Shown: piece by piece, positions 30,701-40,823 of the stretch
How positions within the stretch are numbered: position 1 is the stretch's first letter
How the letters are laid out: every line of letters begins with the position of its first letter
Assembly: GCF_003576645.1 (NCBI RefSeq)
Contig: NC_044917.1
Span: 9,988,916 to 10,052,915 of the forward strand
Source of the DNA: Ipomoea triloba
Taxonomy: Eukaryota > Streptophyta > Magnoliopsida > Solanales > Convolvulaceae
Direction of reading: 5' to 3'
Length of the DNA: 64,000 bases
Notes under the pieces: generated by a model
The model's input: the letters and a program-made list of their open reading frames with translations, nothing else
The model's database searches: none
What the model was told of the DNA's origin: nothing
Position numbers and translations under genes: made by a program

Positions 30701-31616
30701 TTTATCATTGAAAGAGAAATTAAAGAACAAATTCCATAAAATCCAACAAGAAATGAGAGAGAGAGGGAGAAAGAAAGGACTTACCTACGCTCTTTGAATT
30801 GGCTTCGAGCTTTGACCATAATTTCAACCCGACTTCTTGAGTGCCTTTCAACTTGTGCTTCTACCCAAATGAGTGGTTTTACCTAAAAGAATTGCACAAA
30901 GCAAGTTACTAATCCAGCTGAACAGACAAAATGGCATTACTCTTGTGAGGCACATCACTAAAGCAGCAGTTAGTATTATAAAGAACATGAAGTGAACCTG
31001 AGTACTGAGTCTATATGTCATTAGATCAAATGAACCATCAGGAGGAATGAAAGATATTGTGCGATCATTTTCAAATCGCGCCAAACGTACACACCTAAAA
31101 AATGTGAAAACAGATAACTAAGAAATATTTCTTGTATTAATAGTTGAAATGAAGAAATAAAAACCTTAATCTTTGAAAGGCTTACTGATGAAATTTGATA
31201 TCATCCAAATCAATGGCTTTTCCTTTTGTGGTTCGACCTTGAGCCTCCAACAAAACTCTATCATTGAGACCAAGCTTACATTCAGGCATACCACTGCAAA
31301 GATAAAGCACGTAATTCTCACAAAGTGAAAATAAGAGAACAACAAATACTCAAACAGAGATGTATAGCATTGTCAGTAAATGCTCTGTCATAACTATAAT
31401 GCATGCAAAATGTGGTAAAAAAATTGAATGTAATGGGCTTGTTTGGTTATCAGCGGTTAGATTTTAGCGGTAGCGGATTGTGTTAGCGGTTATCAAATAG
31501 CGGATTATATTAGCGGGTTTGACCAGTGGATTGTATTAGCAGTTTGTAAAAAGATATTTGGTAAAATTAGCTGTTTAGATTAGCGGTTAACATGTAAAAT
31601 GACCAAAAGGGTATAC

Positions 31617-31659
<43 letters not shown>

Positions 31660-31707
31660 AAATAATAACAATAATAATAATGTTTTAATACATACATAAA
31701 TAAATAA

Positions 31708-31759
<52 letters not shown>

Positions 31760-32884
31760 CAATAAATAATAAATAATAACAATAATAATAATGTTTTAAA
31801 ATTAAAAAAACAAAAAAAAAAAATAAAAAGGGGAGGGGGTGGGGGGAGGGAGCCACACGGCTCCCCTTTGTTTCCCCACTTATCCCACATCGGTGGGATA
31901 AGTGGGGAGTGGAGCCTTGAGGCTCCTTTGGCTCCATTTTTCATTCAATCAGTTTGCCCAGCGCAGGCGGTGCGCTGGGCAAACTGTAAGTTTTAAATTT
32001 TATTTTTTTTATATATAAGGGCGTTTACTTTCCCCAAAACGCCAAATGCAAAACGCTGCTATATGCAGCGTTTTGTATATTGGCGGTTTGGAGCAAATCC
32101 GCTGCTCCAAACCGCCATTAACCAAACAAGGTTTTCAGCGTTTTGACCATGGTCAAAACGCTGAAAACGGCGGATCCGCCAAAAATTGGCGGATCCGCTA
32201 CGAACCAAACAAGGCCAATATATTAATGGCTGAAAGAAAGATGGAAACTAGCATTGCCTTCACAGAAAACTAACATGGTGATATTTGAAAGACACCAAGC
32301 ATGTTTAAAAGGCATCAATTTTTCATGTCAACTCTAGATATTCTGTTTGCAATGATAAATCAAATCCTAAGCACAATCACCAGAAAACACTGCAACCTTG
32401 CAATCAGATGGAAAACACCCTTGCATATAAAAGAGAAGTCCTTCAGTTTATTGCCAAATGCCAAGGTTTGAACGGGCCAACAGAATAAACGATTGCACTA
32501 TGAAATGTAGGATCATGGGGGACTTTCTATAGTTACACTAGATTAACTATGTGCATGAATGCTGAACAAAAGATTGACTAATTCAAAAAACCAGGACATG
32601 TTGAATCAGCATTGATATGTTATGTGTAATAAACTATCTTGGAAAGAATCAAACAAGAAATTTGTTATAGCTAGACACAATGAACTGCTCTTTTAATTGT
32701 ACAATAATCCACATCAGCCTCCAAATAATTCTAAACTATTTAGTTGATAGGCCAAGTACCTAAGATAAGTTCTCATCTTCAATGCCCCAACAACTTCTGA
32801 ACGGATAAGTTGACCATTGCTGTTTACAAGTATATTGACATGTTCCACCACATCCAAGAATACCTGGATTGAAATTGAAGAAAC

Positions 32885-32922
<38 letters not shown>

Positions 32923-32923
32923 T

Positions 32924-32985
<62 letters not shown>

Positions 32986-35611
32986 TGTCCAACAAGAATG
33001 GCTCAAGTAGAAAGAGAAAATGGAAAGGCATACTTCATTTTTCTTATAAAAGACTCCCTCACTGCGCCACGAAACCGCATTTGTCACAGCCATTGGAGGC
33101 CGCTGTGCAACTTCCATTCTGTAAGCATCTGTCTTGATAAACTCACTAAGAATCTTAGCTTCTGTGTATTGGGGGTAACCGAAATCCATTATTTCATCAA
33201 GCAACTCATACTGACATATGGACGCAACATTAGTCCTAGTGTCCACTGAGTTTAAAACCATCATTTTTTATAGAATTATTATTGTACTCACCACGACCAC
33301 AAAGTTATCTCTCAGTGACTCCTCTTCCAGCTCTTCAAAATAATGCTTAAAAACCTTTAAAAGAATAGGAAAATAACATCTTACCCCAATCACTACTTTA
33401 TGGTAAATTTGGTGATTCAAACACAAATTTATAGCCGAAAGAAAGAGCAGACAAATTAGTTAGAAAACTTACATCAACTATACGGTGCAGAAAGAGGAGG
33501 AGGCTAGCAGCATTACAATTCTGCCTCGATGCTGTCAATAGATAAATATTTTTGTGCTGTATAAACATATAGGTGACACCACTATCATAGCACACTGGTC
33601 CATGAGACTCTATATCACCCTAGGGTACAAAAGAAAGCCAATAACCATGGTAAGAATAAATCATTATTAAGAACATCAACTGAAGTAGTACTCTTGAGAT
33701 ACACAGTACCAGATTATGCAGTTAAACAACACTGAGCTTACATGCTAACAATAGAATAAAGTACAATAGTAGAAATCAACTTTGCAATAATTATTTTCTC
33801 TATAAGTTTTACAGCTCAAAATTTCATGCCAAATCAATGCTAAATTTTGATATTTATTGAGATATAGCCATATAAGAAGTGTTAATGTAACTCTACCATT
33901 ATGCATACAACTCATCTATCATTAGTCACTTTACTAAGATGCTTCAATGTTATAATTCCATTTCTGCATTTCAGATGCATTTGCTAGGAGAATAAGTGAA
34001 ACTAAACATTCTAGCGATAGAGGAACCATCAGTCCAAACAAGAGGTATTATTGGCAACTCTACCATTATCCATACAACCCATCTATCATCAGACATTTCA
34101 CTATAATGCTTTCATGTTATAATTCCATTTCCACATTTCATATGCACTTGTGAGGAAGAACAAATGAAACTAAACATTCTCGGGACAGAGGAGTTATCAG
34201 TCCTAATATGACTCAAGCAAGGGTACTGGGGAAAAAAGTTTCCATTGCATCAATTAAAAAGAGTGATTCTGAATTAAAATACAAAGTAAAAATGAAGAAA
34301 CGAAAGAAACTATGATTTGCAAATTGCAAACATTTATCAAGCCTGCTCCTAAAGCATGTTAATTATAGTTAGCTAAATTCTCTTCATTTGGAGATTGTTG
34401 TTAAAAATAAAAAATAAAAGTTTCAACCCAAGAAGCAAGTTCTCACTGAATATTTAAATAGCACTTCTGCATTTATGCCAGATTTTTGTTTTTTATAATA
34501 AATAGTACTACGTGACCATATATGCATATCTTTTCTACATAAAAAATGTTAGTGCACTAACTGAGTTTCATTGGGAGTTCCATACATGAGGCACCAATGC
34601 AAGAAGCGGCACACCCATGAAAAGTTGCAAGCCATTTTTGAGAATGATGATTGGTTGAAACTCTTACAAATTCCAATCAAAAGATGCTTTCAGTCTTTTG
34701 GCCCTTTTATTTTTTTTTTTTTTAAATATGGGGCCCCATAGTTACATCGATTGACAAAAAAAGAAGCTTAGACAGCATTATATATTTTTATACTGATACT
34801 TCTTTGAAAACTTTTAGAGATAATAAAGGTTTCCAAACTGTGATGTCTGGTCTGTAAGTGAGAAACGTATTGTATCACTACATGCTAAATTATCTTAAAT
34901 ACTCATTTACAGATGCAATCATGTGATCTTATTTATTATGAAGTTTGTGGCATTCCACTTTCCAGTGATGTTGATTGCCATGATACTGGATCACATACAA
35001 AAATAACTATCATTCCTATTCACATGGGTTTACCAGGAACCATTTGCATTACCTACGTCCTGAGACCGATTTATTTTAGCTAAAATGAAAAATTAATAGT
35101 TTAGTATCCTAACATGATATATAATTTTGAGGTACCATTAGGTGTTTGTCAAAAAGTTCTAAATCCTTTAATGCCTATATGATATGTACAAAGAAAAAGG
35201 CATAAACTAACACTAATTTTCAGGTTTCACACTTTGCATTTCAACTAGCAATCAGTAATATAAAAAAAAAATGGTTTTAAAAAACATCAAAATCCTGTTA
35301 TTTAACCCAGAACTTGAACAGGAATGACAAAATGCATGTAATTGAGATCCGAAAATCAAATCTAAGTAGAAATAAAACGTCACAAACACAACATGCAACC
35401 ACTATCATTCATTTTCCGTGATACGCATACCGTATATTGACCATAGAAAACGAGCGCGCTTAGAATGCGGTGTAATTCTCACCTCTTTCTCGACGAATTT
35501 GTTGAAGAACTTCTCTGCTTGGATCGGAGAGACGTCGCCTCTGTAATCGCGGCTGATCAGGCATCTCCCTTTGATGTCCATGATGAACAGCGCCGACGTA
35601 GCTCCCGCCAT
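27744..35611 (-). CDS. AP1M2: AP-1 complex subunit mu (adaptor protein complex 1, 11 exons, 428 aa)
   Basis: Medium subunit of the AP-1 clathrin adaptor; binds YxxPhi sorting signals and sorts cargo at the trans-Golgi network/early endosome. Exons in order: 35483-35611, 33473-33619, 33292-33354, 33034-33210, 32760-32863, 31186-31293, 30998-31094, 30785-30882, 30369-30510, 30163-30285, 27744-27842. All introns are GT/AG and the sum is 1287 nt, exactly 428 codons plus stop, the family length. The N-terminal longin-type domain starts MAGATSALFIMDIKGR, with GVTYMFIQHKNIYLLTASRQ. The mu-homology domain spans about 168-428 (NEVFLDVVEHVNILVNSNGQ, GMPECKLGLNDR, LSTQVKPLIWVEAQVE) and ends ITMAGEYELRLI. 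The Met at 35611 is chosen because it matches the family start; the open frame runs further 5'. Intron 5 holds an unusual hairpin-rich transposon and the last intron is 2.3 kb. The number (AP1M1 or AP1M2) is not certain. Confidence 0.95.
31435..32216. mobile_element. Non-autonomous DNA transposon with a chain of eight perfect stem-loops (AP1M intron 5)
   Basis: The ends are GGGCTTGTTTGGTT and, reversed, GGCCTTGTTTGGTT; AAT flanks both sides (31432-31434, 32217-32219), suggesting a 3-bp target duplication. The left third repeats TAGCGG(T/A)TT words, the middle has two long (TA)n tracts, and the right third is GC-richer with stem-loops at 31848-31865, 31874-31907 (15-bp stem), 31911-31926, 31950-31986 (16-bp stem), 32049-32075, 32082-32116 (14-bp stem), 32131-32168 (38-bp uninterrupted palindrome) and 32170-32198 (13-bp stem). 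All stems are perfect. No transposase. The superfamily is unclear (PIF/Harbinger- or hAT-like). Confidence 0.8.
32926..32985. repeat. (TAA)n microsatellite in AP1M intron 4
   Basis: About 20 trinucleotide units, next to a (TA)n tract at about 32890-32915, only 48 bp from exon 4. Confidence 0.85.
33889..34215. repeat. Diverged 167-bp tandem duplication in AP1M intron 1
   Basis: CTCTACCATTATGCATACAA at 33891 recurs as CTCTACCATTATCCATACAA at 34058, and similarity continues through AAACTAAACATTCT in both units. Offset 167 bp, diverged by scattered substitutions. Confidence 0.75.
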
Positions 35612-35989
35612 CGACAAAACCCCACCTAAACACCTCCTCCACTTCACTCCTGCATTAGCGTAGAATTTACGGGTGGGCCGTCGGATCACCGATGTGAACT
35701 GAAAACTGAGAAAGCTTCCATATAGGGATCAGATGATCATTGAGTCTGCAGAAGATATAATCTTTGCTGGGATTTGATTGCAGATGGAATCGCGCAGGAA
35801 CACACGTGTCATTTCAAATCTACACTGCCTTCAAGAATTCGCGCCATAGAAGGCAAATCGGTTCGGGATAGTATATACTACATCCATTATGCGACTCACT
35901 TCATGTAGAATCACGCTATAGTTTTGTCATTTTATTTTTTATTTTTTGAAAAAATCTTTGTAAATGTGTAATGTAAACTATTAACAGTA

Positions 35990-37564
35990 ATAGTTTCACA
36001 GGCGCATTGAGCGAATGAGTTAATGACCAATGTTTATATCTAAATAAATATTTAAAAGTATAGTTCGAATGAGTTAATGTCCAATGTTTATATCTAAATA
36101 AATATTTGAAAGTATATCAATGCAAGATTATATAGGAGAAGTTTATACATGGGTAATTGAATGTCGAATTTTTTTATTTAAATATCTAACTCAAAGTATA
36201 TGAATCCAAGATAATATAGAAAACTCATTATAATTATTACTAAAATAAATGTTTGCAACCTTGTAAAATCGATAGTCTAAATAAAATGATAGTCTAAATA
36301 AATACTACTTTTAATTTGAATTTTTCTAAGTGTTCTTAATTCTCTTTTGAGTAACATTGTCATTGTATTCATCTTTACTATTTGTTCTCTTTCTTTTTGT
36401 TGGTAGTGTGTTATTTGCAATTCGGTTATTGTTGGTAGCATAGATGACAACGTCATGCAATGAGATTATGATATAGGAGCTATGGACTTTCCTTTAGGTG
36501 TTCTGCTTGGGGTTCATTTGGTTCAACAATTATTGTTGAATGAGTTATTGTGGATAAAGAAATACATAGTTTAAGAAAAAAGATTAAATAAATTAATAAA
36601 AATTTGAAAATTTAAAATATGATGTATTCCAAAGATATTAAAAGGTAGTTTCTCACTTCAATTTGTTGGGTAATGGATTATTTGAGTACTTTCATTGTCA
36701 ACAAATCCCCCAAGTAGTTAATATGATTGGTTTCAAACTATTCTTTTTTATTTTTTTTCATGGTATTAAAGAAATACATATGTATCATTTTTTTGTGTAA
36801 CTACTAATTTATTTAATTCAATAAGAGTACAATAGAGTGATTCCGCTTCAATTTGTTGGGTTATTATTTGAGTAGTATCTTTGTCAACCAATCCCCAAGT
36901 AGTTAATATAATTAGCTTCAAATTATTTTAATTTTTTTTTCATAGTATTAATAAAATACTTGGTAAATAAATATATAACATTATTTTGTACTATAACTTT
37001 GATATTTAATTACAAGATATTGTAAAAATAAGATAATGGACAATGTAATGAATATCAATTGATAAATTTGAATGTAAAGCTAGAATCTTTGCATGAGAGA
37101 AAATAAAGATAGTATAACTAATGAAATTATTTCTCTTATTTAATTTAATTTTTTGATAATGAATAATTTTTTCAAATAAAGGTATTGTAGACACATAATT
37201 CTTTTTTGTTTTTTGAAAATTGTAGACACATAATTCTAAATTAAAGAAATACATATGTATCATTTTTTGTTGTAGCTACTAATTTATTTAATTTAATAAG
37301 AGTAAAATAGAGTGAGAAACTTAATTATGTCAAATTTGATTGAGATGAGGTTCGAACCTAAGACCTTTCTTATAGAAATTAATGGGTAAGTTAAAAGTTA
37401 ACGAAATATTAATGGAGAAGAGAATATTTAACGGAAAACTTAACGGATAATCATAAAAGTAATTAAGGTTAAATTAGGTAATCTCTATTAATAATATTAA
37501 TCTGACCGCCATTTTTCTACCCATTTTAAGCCTAACTCTCTTTGGCTCTTATTAGTATAGTAGA
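35990..37564 (-). mobile_element. Non-autonomous Helitron (copy 2), minus strand
   Basis: Read on the minus strand it starts TCTACTATACTAATAAGAGC after A, identical in its first 20 bases to the Helitron at 15748. Both continue into AAAGAGAGTTAGGC and share internal words such as GAGATGAGGTTCGAACCTAA (reverse form). The 3' end is weaker: CAATGCGCCTGTGAAACTAT, where copy 1 has CTAG, and the terminal hairpin is degraded. Internal segments are duplicated (about 36050 and 36090; 36830 and 37270). Its 5' end lies 61 bp from the MULE at 37626. Confidence 0.7.
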
Positions 37565-37956
37565 TATGTTAGCATTTAGTATTTAATATTTATTAATTTT
37601 TTGTAAATTGTAATATTACAACTTAGAGTCAATTCCTTTTTTGGTCCTAGACTTATGGTGGCAATGACAATTTTAGTCCTCCATAAAAAAAATCAGACAA
37701 TTTATGGACATAATTATTGTGACAGGGACAATTTTAGTCCTCCCTCTATATTTCCCGTTCGATGTCCGTTTGAGAGGGGACAAATGTGTCATTTCACAAT
37801 ATCTCTTCCTTTTGCACTTGTTTATTGCTTGGGGCTACTGGAATATTATTATAGTTAGGATTAGGATTTGGTTAAGTTAATGCATGATTCGTATCAGAGC
37901 CGGATTCGATAAGTCCACTGAGGTGTTCTTCAAGTTCTTGAGGCTCGAATCCGCCC

Positions 37957-38295
37957 ATGGATTCGATTTGGTCTGAAAATGTCGTCCCCAGCGCTTCGCA
38001 TTTCGCCGTCGCGGTTTACTTCGCCTTCGCTTTCTTCGCCGCCAGGTTTTTGCTCGACAGATTCGTCTTTCGTAGGCTTGCCATCTGGTTGCTGGGATAT
38101 GGAGCTACCCACAACATGAATGAGGCTAAAAAAGGGAAAATTGGAAAATTCACTGAATCTATGTGGAAACTTGCATATTATGCCACTGTTGAGTATTGTG
38201 CCCTAAAAGCCACCTATCATCAGCCATGGTTTTATGATACTAAGCAGTACTTCAGAGGCTGGCCAAATCAAGAGCTACAGCCTTCCATAATTTAA
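37957..38295 (+). pseudogene. Captured fragment of a LAG1/LOH-type ceramide synthase gene
   Basis: The open frame of 112 codons matches the N-terminal third of plant ceramide synthases (LAG1 longevity assurance homologues): MDSIWSEN, HFAVAVYFAFAFFAARFLLD, RFVFRRLAIWLL, ESMWKLAYYATVEYCALKAT and YFRGWPNQEL. It keeps the gene's own start codon. It stops right after QELQPSII, where the family would go on into the TLC domain that carries catalysis, so it cannot make a working enzyme. It is uninterrupted by stops, so a short chimeric protein is possible. It lies between Mutator-type inverted repeats. Confidence 0.88.
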
Positions 38296-38400
38296 AAATG
38301 TAAGTCTGTAAAAACATAGTAGTAGTTTGCAGAAAGGTAAAAATGGATAAATGGAAAGAAAATGCAAGGAAAGCCGTGCATTGGCTAGATTGTCATTGGG

Positions 38401-38896
38401 GATGAAGTCGTAGATTACCAGTTTCTCATCGGCGCCCCGGTAGAATCCCTAGATTCTTACTAGATTCGGGTGTACCAGTTTAGCGATGACCCAGACCTGG
38501 GTTTTTGGGGAATCGTTCGAGGCCGTTCTCACCGATGCGCCGGACGGCGAGGGTTGTGCCGTCTTCCAACACCGCTTTGTACAGTATGCTGCTAGCGCCG
38601 AGAATGTAAGCCGATGCTTTAAGCAGAGTTTCCAATTCCAATTCTTTTTCCTCGTCTAGGGTTACCAGTTCGCCCGTTTTTTGCTCTGCTTGCACTTCTG
38701 GCTGTTGCCCTTTCTGCGACTCCTCGCTCTTGGAGGCGGTGGTTTCCGAGGCGGCGGCGTCTTCATCGTCGGCGTTGGCGTGCCTTTGTGTCTTCAAACA
38801 TGTCCATGACCTTAGCCAGTTGTATTCCGTCAGGATGCCGAGGATGATGCCCAGTTGAAGTGGAAGAGGAGGAGGAGATATCATGTGAAATGACAC
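38401..38896 (-). pseudogene. Captured fragment of an LRR receptor-like kinase gene
   Basis: On the minus strand the frame has an acidic juxtamembrane stretch, then [37 protein letters not shown] and [15 protein letters not shown], the start of the kinase domain of plant LRR-RLKs of the At4g37250/At2g23300 kind. After the open frame ends at 38480, shifted frames continue as [11 protein letters not shown], a stop, then GFYRGADEKLVIYDF. The ATP-site region is shortened (ASSILYK for the usual ATGSSIMYK) and the rest of the kinase is missing. It is oriented toward the ceramide-synthase fragment. Confidence 0.85.
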
Positions 38897-39404
38897 ATTT
38901 GCCCTCTCTCAAACGTCCATCTAACGGGAAATACAGACGGAAGACTAAAATTGTCCCGATCACAATAATTATGTCCATAAATTGTCTGATTTTTTATAGA
39001 AGACTAAAATTGTCTTTGCCACCATAAGTTTAGGACCAAAAAAGGAATTGACTCTTACAACTTACAAGTTTACAACTCCTCTAGGTTATAATTTCTTAAT
39101 TATTACAGTATTTTATTAATTTTGAGTTTCTCAATTTTATTTAGAATTTTTGTGAATTTTGTCTAATTTTTAGATCTTATAATTTATAAATCCTGATTTC
39201 ACATTTCGAGTTTTACAAGCCTAATTTGAATCCAACCCGATTAATTGAACCTAAAATCGAAATAATTCACATTTCATTCAATTCGATTCAAGTTTGGATG
39301 TAAAATATCCCTACCCAAACTTTTTTGGGCTTACATTTTGTGTTGTTGGAACTGATTCCAACACTTGTACACCCCTATTTGGTAATTTATATCGTGGATC
39401 AAGG

Positions 39405-40823
39405 TGTTGGAAATAATTCTCGAAAAATCCAAGAAAATGGACGAAAATAGAAAATCCAGTACAATAAAATATTACAAGAAATTCCAGGAATTTAAATCTA
39501 CATCAAATGTTAGATAAACCTGGAATACAAGGGACGGTGAAGAACGGACTTTGGGGTAGTTGTACGCACGAGTCGAGTTGCCTCTGTCCTTAAAACCTTA
39601 TTTACCGCCTCCCGGGGTGCTGGAGCGTTGCGGTCTAGGTTTCCCAAGATAAAACGTACTATGATTCCTGCGTTTGAGCACACAAACTTGGAACCCGGCG
39701 AACGAGAACGTGGGTGAACACAGGTGGCTAGAAAGGAAGGAGAGCAGAGTTTCGATGTGGAAAATTCACTTTTGCAGAGTGATTTTAACATGAGTATTTC
39801 AACCCATAAAATGCTCACACTCTCCTGGAAATATATAGTAGAGGAAAAGGATAAATAGCATTGATAATGGCATTCATTCTTCACATGTAACCTCCACCCA
39901 CTAAGCACGAATTTACTTCCCACTAACAGTCCATTAATAAGAAATAATGGCAGGACTTAATCACATTAATTCCTTAATGCCAAATGTCATTCTTATGAAC
40001 GGTCACAGTGGAAGTGATACGTCGCTGCGGAGGTCACTACGAGTTACCCTGGAAGCCACGAGACATCGCTCGTGAGAGAGGTTCGCCAGACATCAGCCTG
40101 CGAGAGGTCTGCGAGACATCGTCCCGTGCGACTGGCTTCCTTTGAGAGATCGCGTCCATGTCCCACGCGACCGGCTTCCTTCGAGAGATCGCGTCCATCG
40201 GGCGTAACTCGCCCGCCTTGAGACATCGCTCGTGAGAGAGGTTCGCCAGACATCAGCCTGCGAGAGGTCCGCGAGACATCGTCCCGTGCGACTGGCTTCC
40301 TTCGAGAGATCGCGTCCATGTCCCGCGCGACCGGCTTCCTTCGAGAGATCGCGTCCATCGGGCGTAACTCGCCCGCCTTGAGACATCGGGCAGCGTGCCG
40401 CGAGAGGTCTCGACAGGAAAAATGTTCGTCCATCGGGCGTGCCGCGAGAGGTCTCGACAGGAAAAATGAACCAGCCAATTTTCCCCCCTGCACGCGAGAG
40501 AGAGCATCTATGCTATACAAGTTAATTAGTCATAAAAAGACTCTTGTATATATAGTGGGTGAAATCCTCTTCCCAAACCAATGTGGGACAAAAGGCTTTC
40601 TCAAAGCTTTTTCCACACATTTTCCATCTCAATGGGTCTACTTTGAGAACCAATTTTCTCATTCACCCATTATCCATTTTGAGCGTATAATATATCGATC
40701 TCTTCGTCTTACTACGAAGAACCCGAATCTACTTTGACCCGACCCAAATCGGATTTGGACCCTACATATATTTATACCACAAAATGACCACTTAAAATGC
40801 CATATATGCCATTTTTTCCAACA
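39405..40823 (+). mobile_element. Solo LTR, 1419 bp, with 5-bp TSD
   Basis: Begins TGTTGGAA and ends TTCCAACA (8-bp perfect inverted termini) and is flanked by CAAGG on both sides (39400-39404 and 40824-40828). No internal retroviral region or second LTR is present, so it is most simply a solo LTR left by recombination. A TATA-like TTGTATATATAGTGGG (about 40542) followed by the common LTR word CCAATGTGGGAC supports + orientation. A GC-rich 160-bp tandem repeat lies in its U3 part. The 137- and 158-codon minus frames inside are by-products of this sequence. Confidence 0.85.
40060..40490. repeat. GC-rich 160-bp tandem repeat inside the solo LTR
   Basis: GAGACATCGCTCGTGAGAGA starts units at 40060 and 40220, and a third partial unit starts at 40380 (GAGACATCGGGCAGC). 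Two full units are nearly identical. Each unit also contains an internal near-duplicate of GACCGGCTTCCTTCGAGAGA. A 49-bp sub-repeat (CATCGGGCGTGCCGCGAGAG) follows at about 40384-40467. The GC content is far above the surroundings. Confidence 0.85.

Larger units (their letters stand above)
37626..39054. mobile_element. Pack-MULE-like element: long TIRs, 10-bp TSD, two captured gene fragments
   Basis: The arms at about 37626-37797 and 38886-39054 are inverted copies of roughly 170 bp with about 90% identity by eye (outer 20 bases GAGTCAATTCCTTTTTTGGT on both). TTACAACTTA flanks the element exactly on both sides (37616-37625 and 39055-39064), a 10-bp target duplication in the range of Mutator-like elements. 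Between the arms lie a ceramide-synthase fragment on + and an LRR receptor-kinase fragment on -. No MULE transposase is present, so it depends on one in trans. Confidence 0.88.

Noticed and set aside
31567..31944. 125- and 116-codon minus-strand frames rich in Ile/Tyr
   Set aside because: They are translations of (TA)n tracts inside the intronic transposon.
32131..32168. Operator-like protein-binding palindrome
   Set aside because: One of a chain of hairpins in the same transposon, so better explained as part of that structure.
32824..33264. 146-codon frame taken as a single gene
   Set aside because: Only part (33034-33210) is an AP1M exon; the rest reads through the TAA/TA microsatellite of intron 4.
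39510..39923. 137-codon minus-strand open frame
   Set aside because: It lies wholly inside the solo LTR, matches no protein family I know and has no splice or promoter context.
40044..40520. 158-codon minus-strand open frame with repeated RKPVARDMDAISR-type words
   Set aside because: It is a translation of the GC-rich 160-bp tandem repeat in the LTR; similar frames open in other phases and on the other strand.
40560..40590. USE-like word (TCCCACATTGG on the minus strand)
   Set aside because: One mismatch to the USE, no TATA at the right spacing, and it is a common word in plant LTRs.
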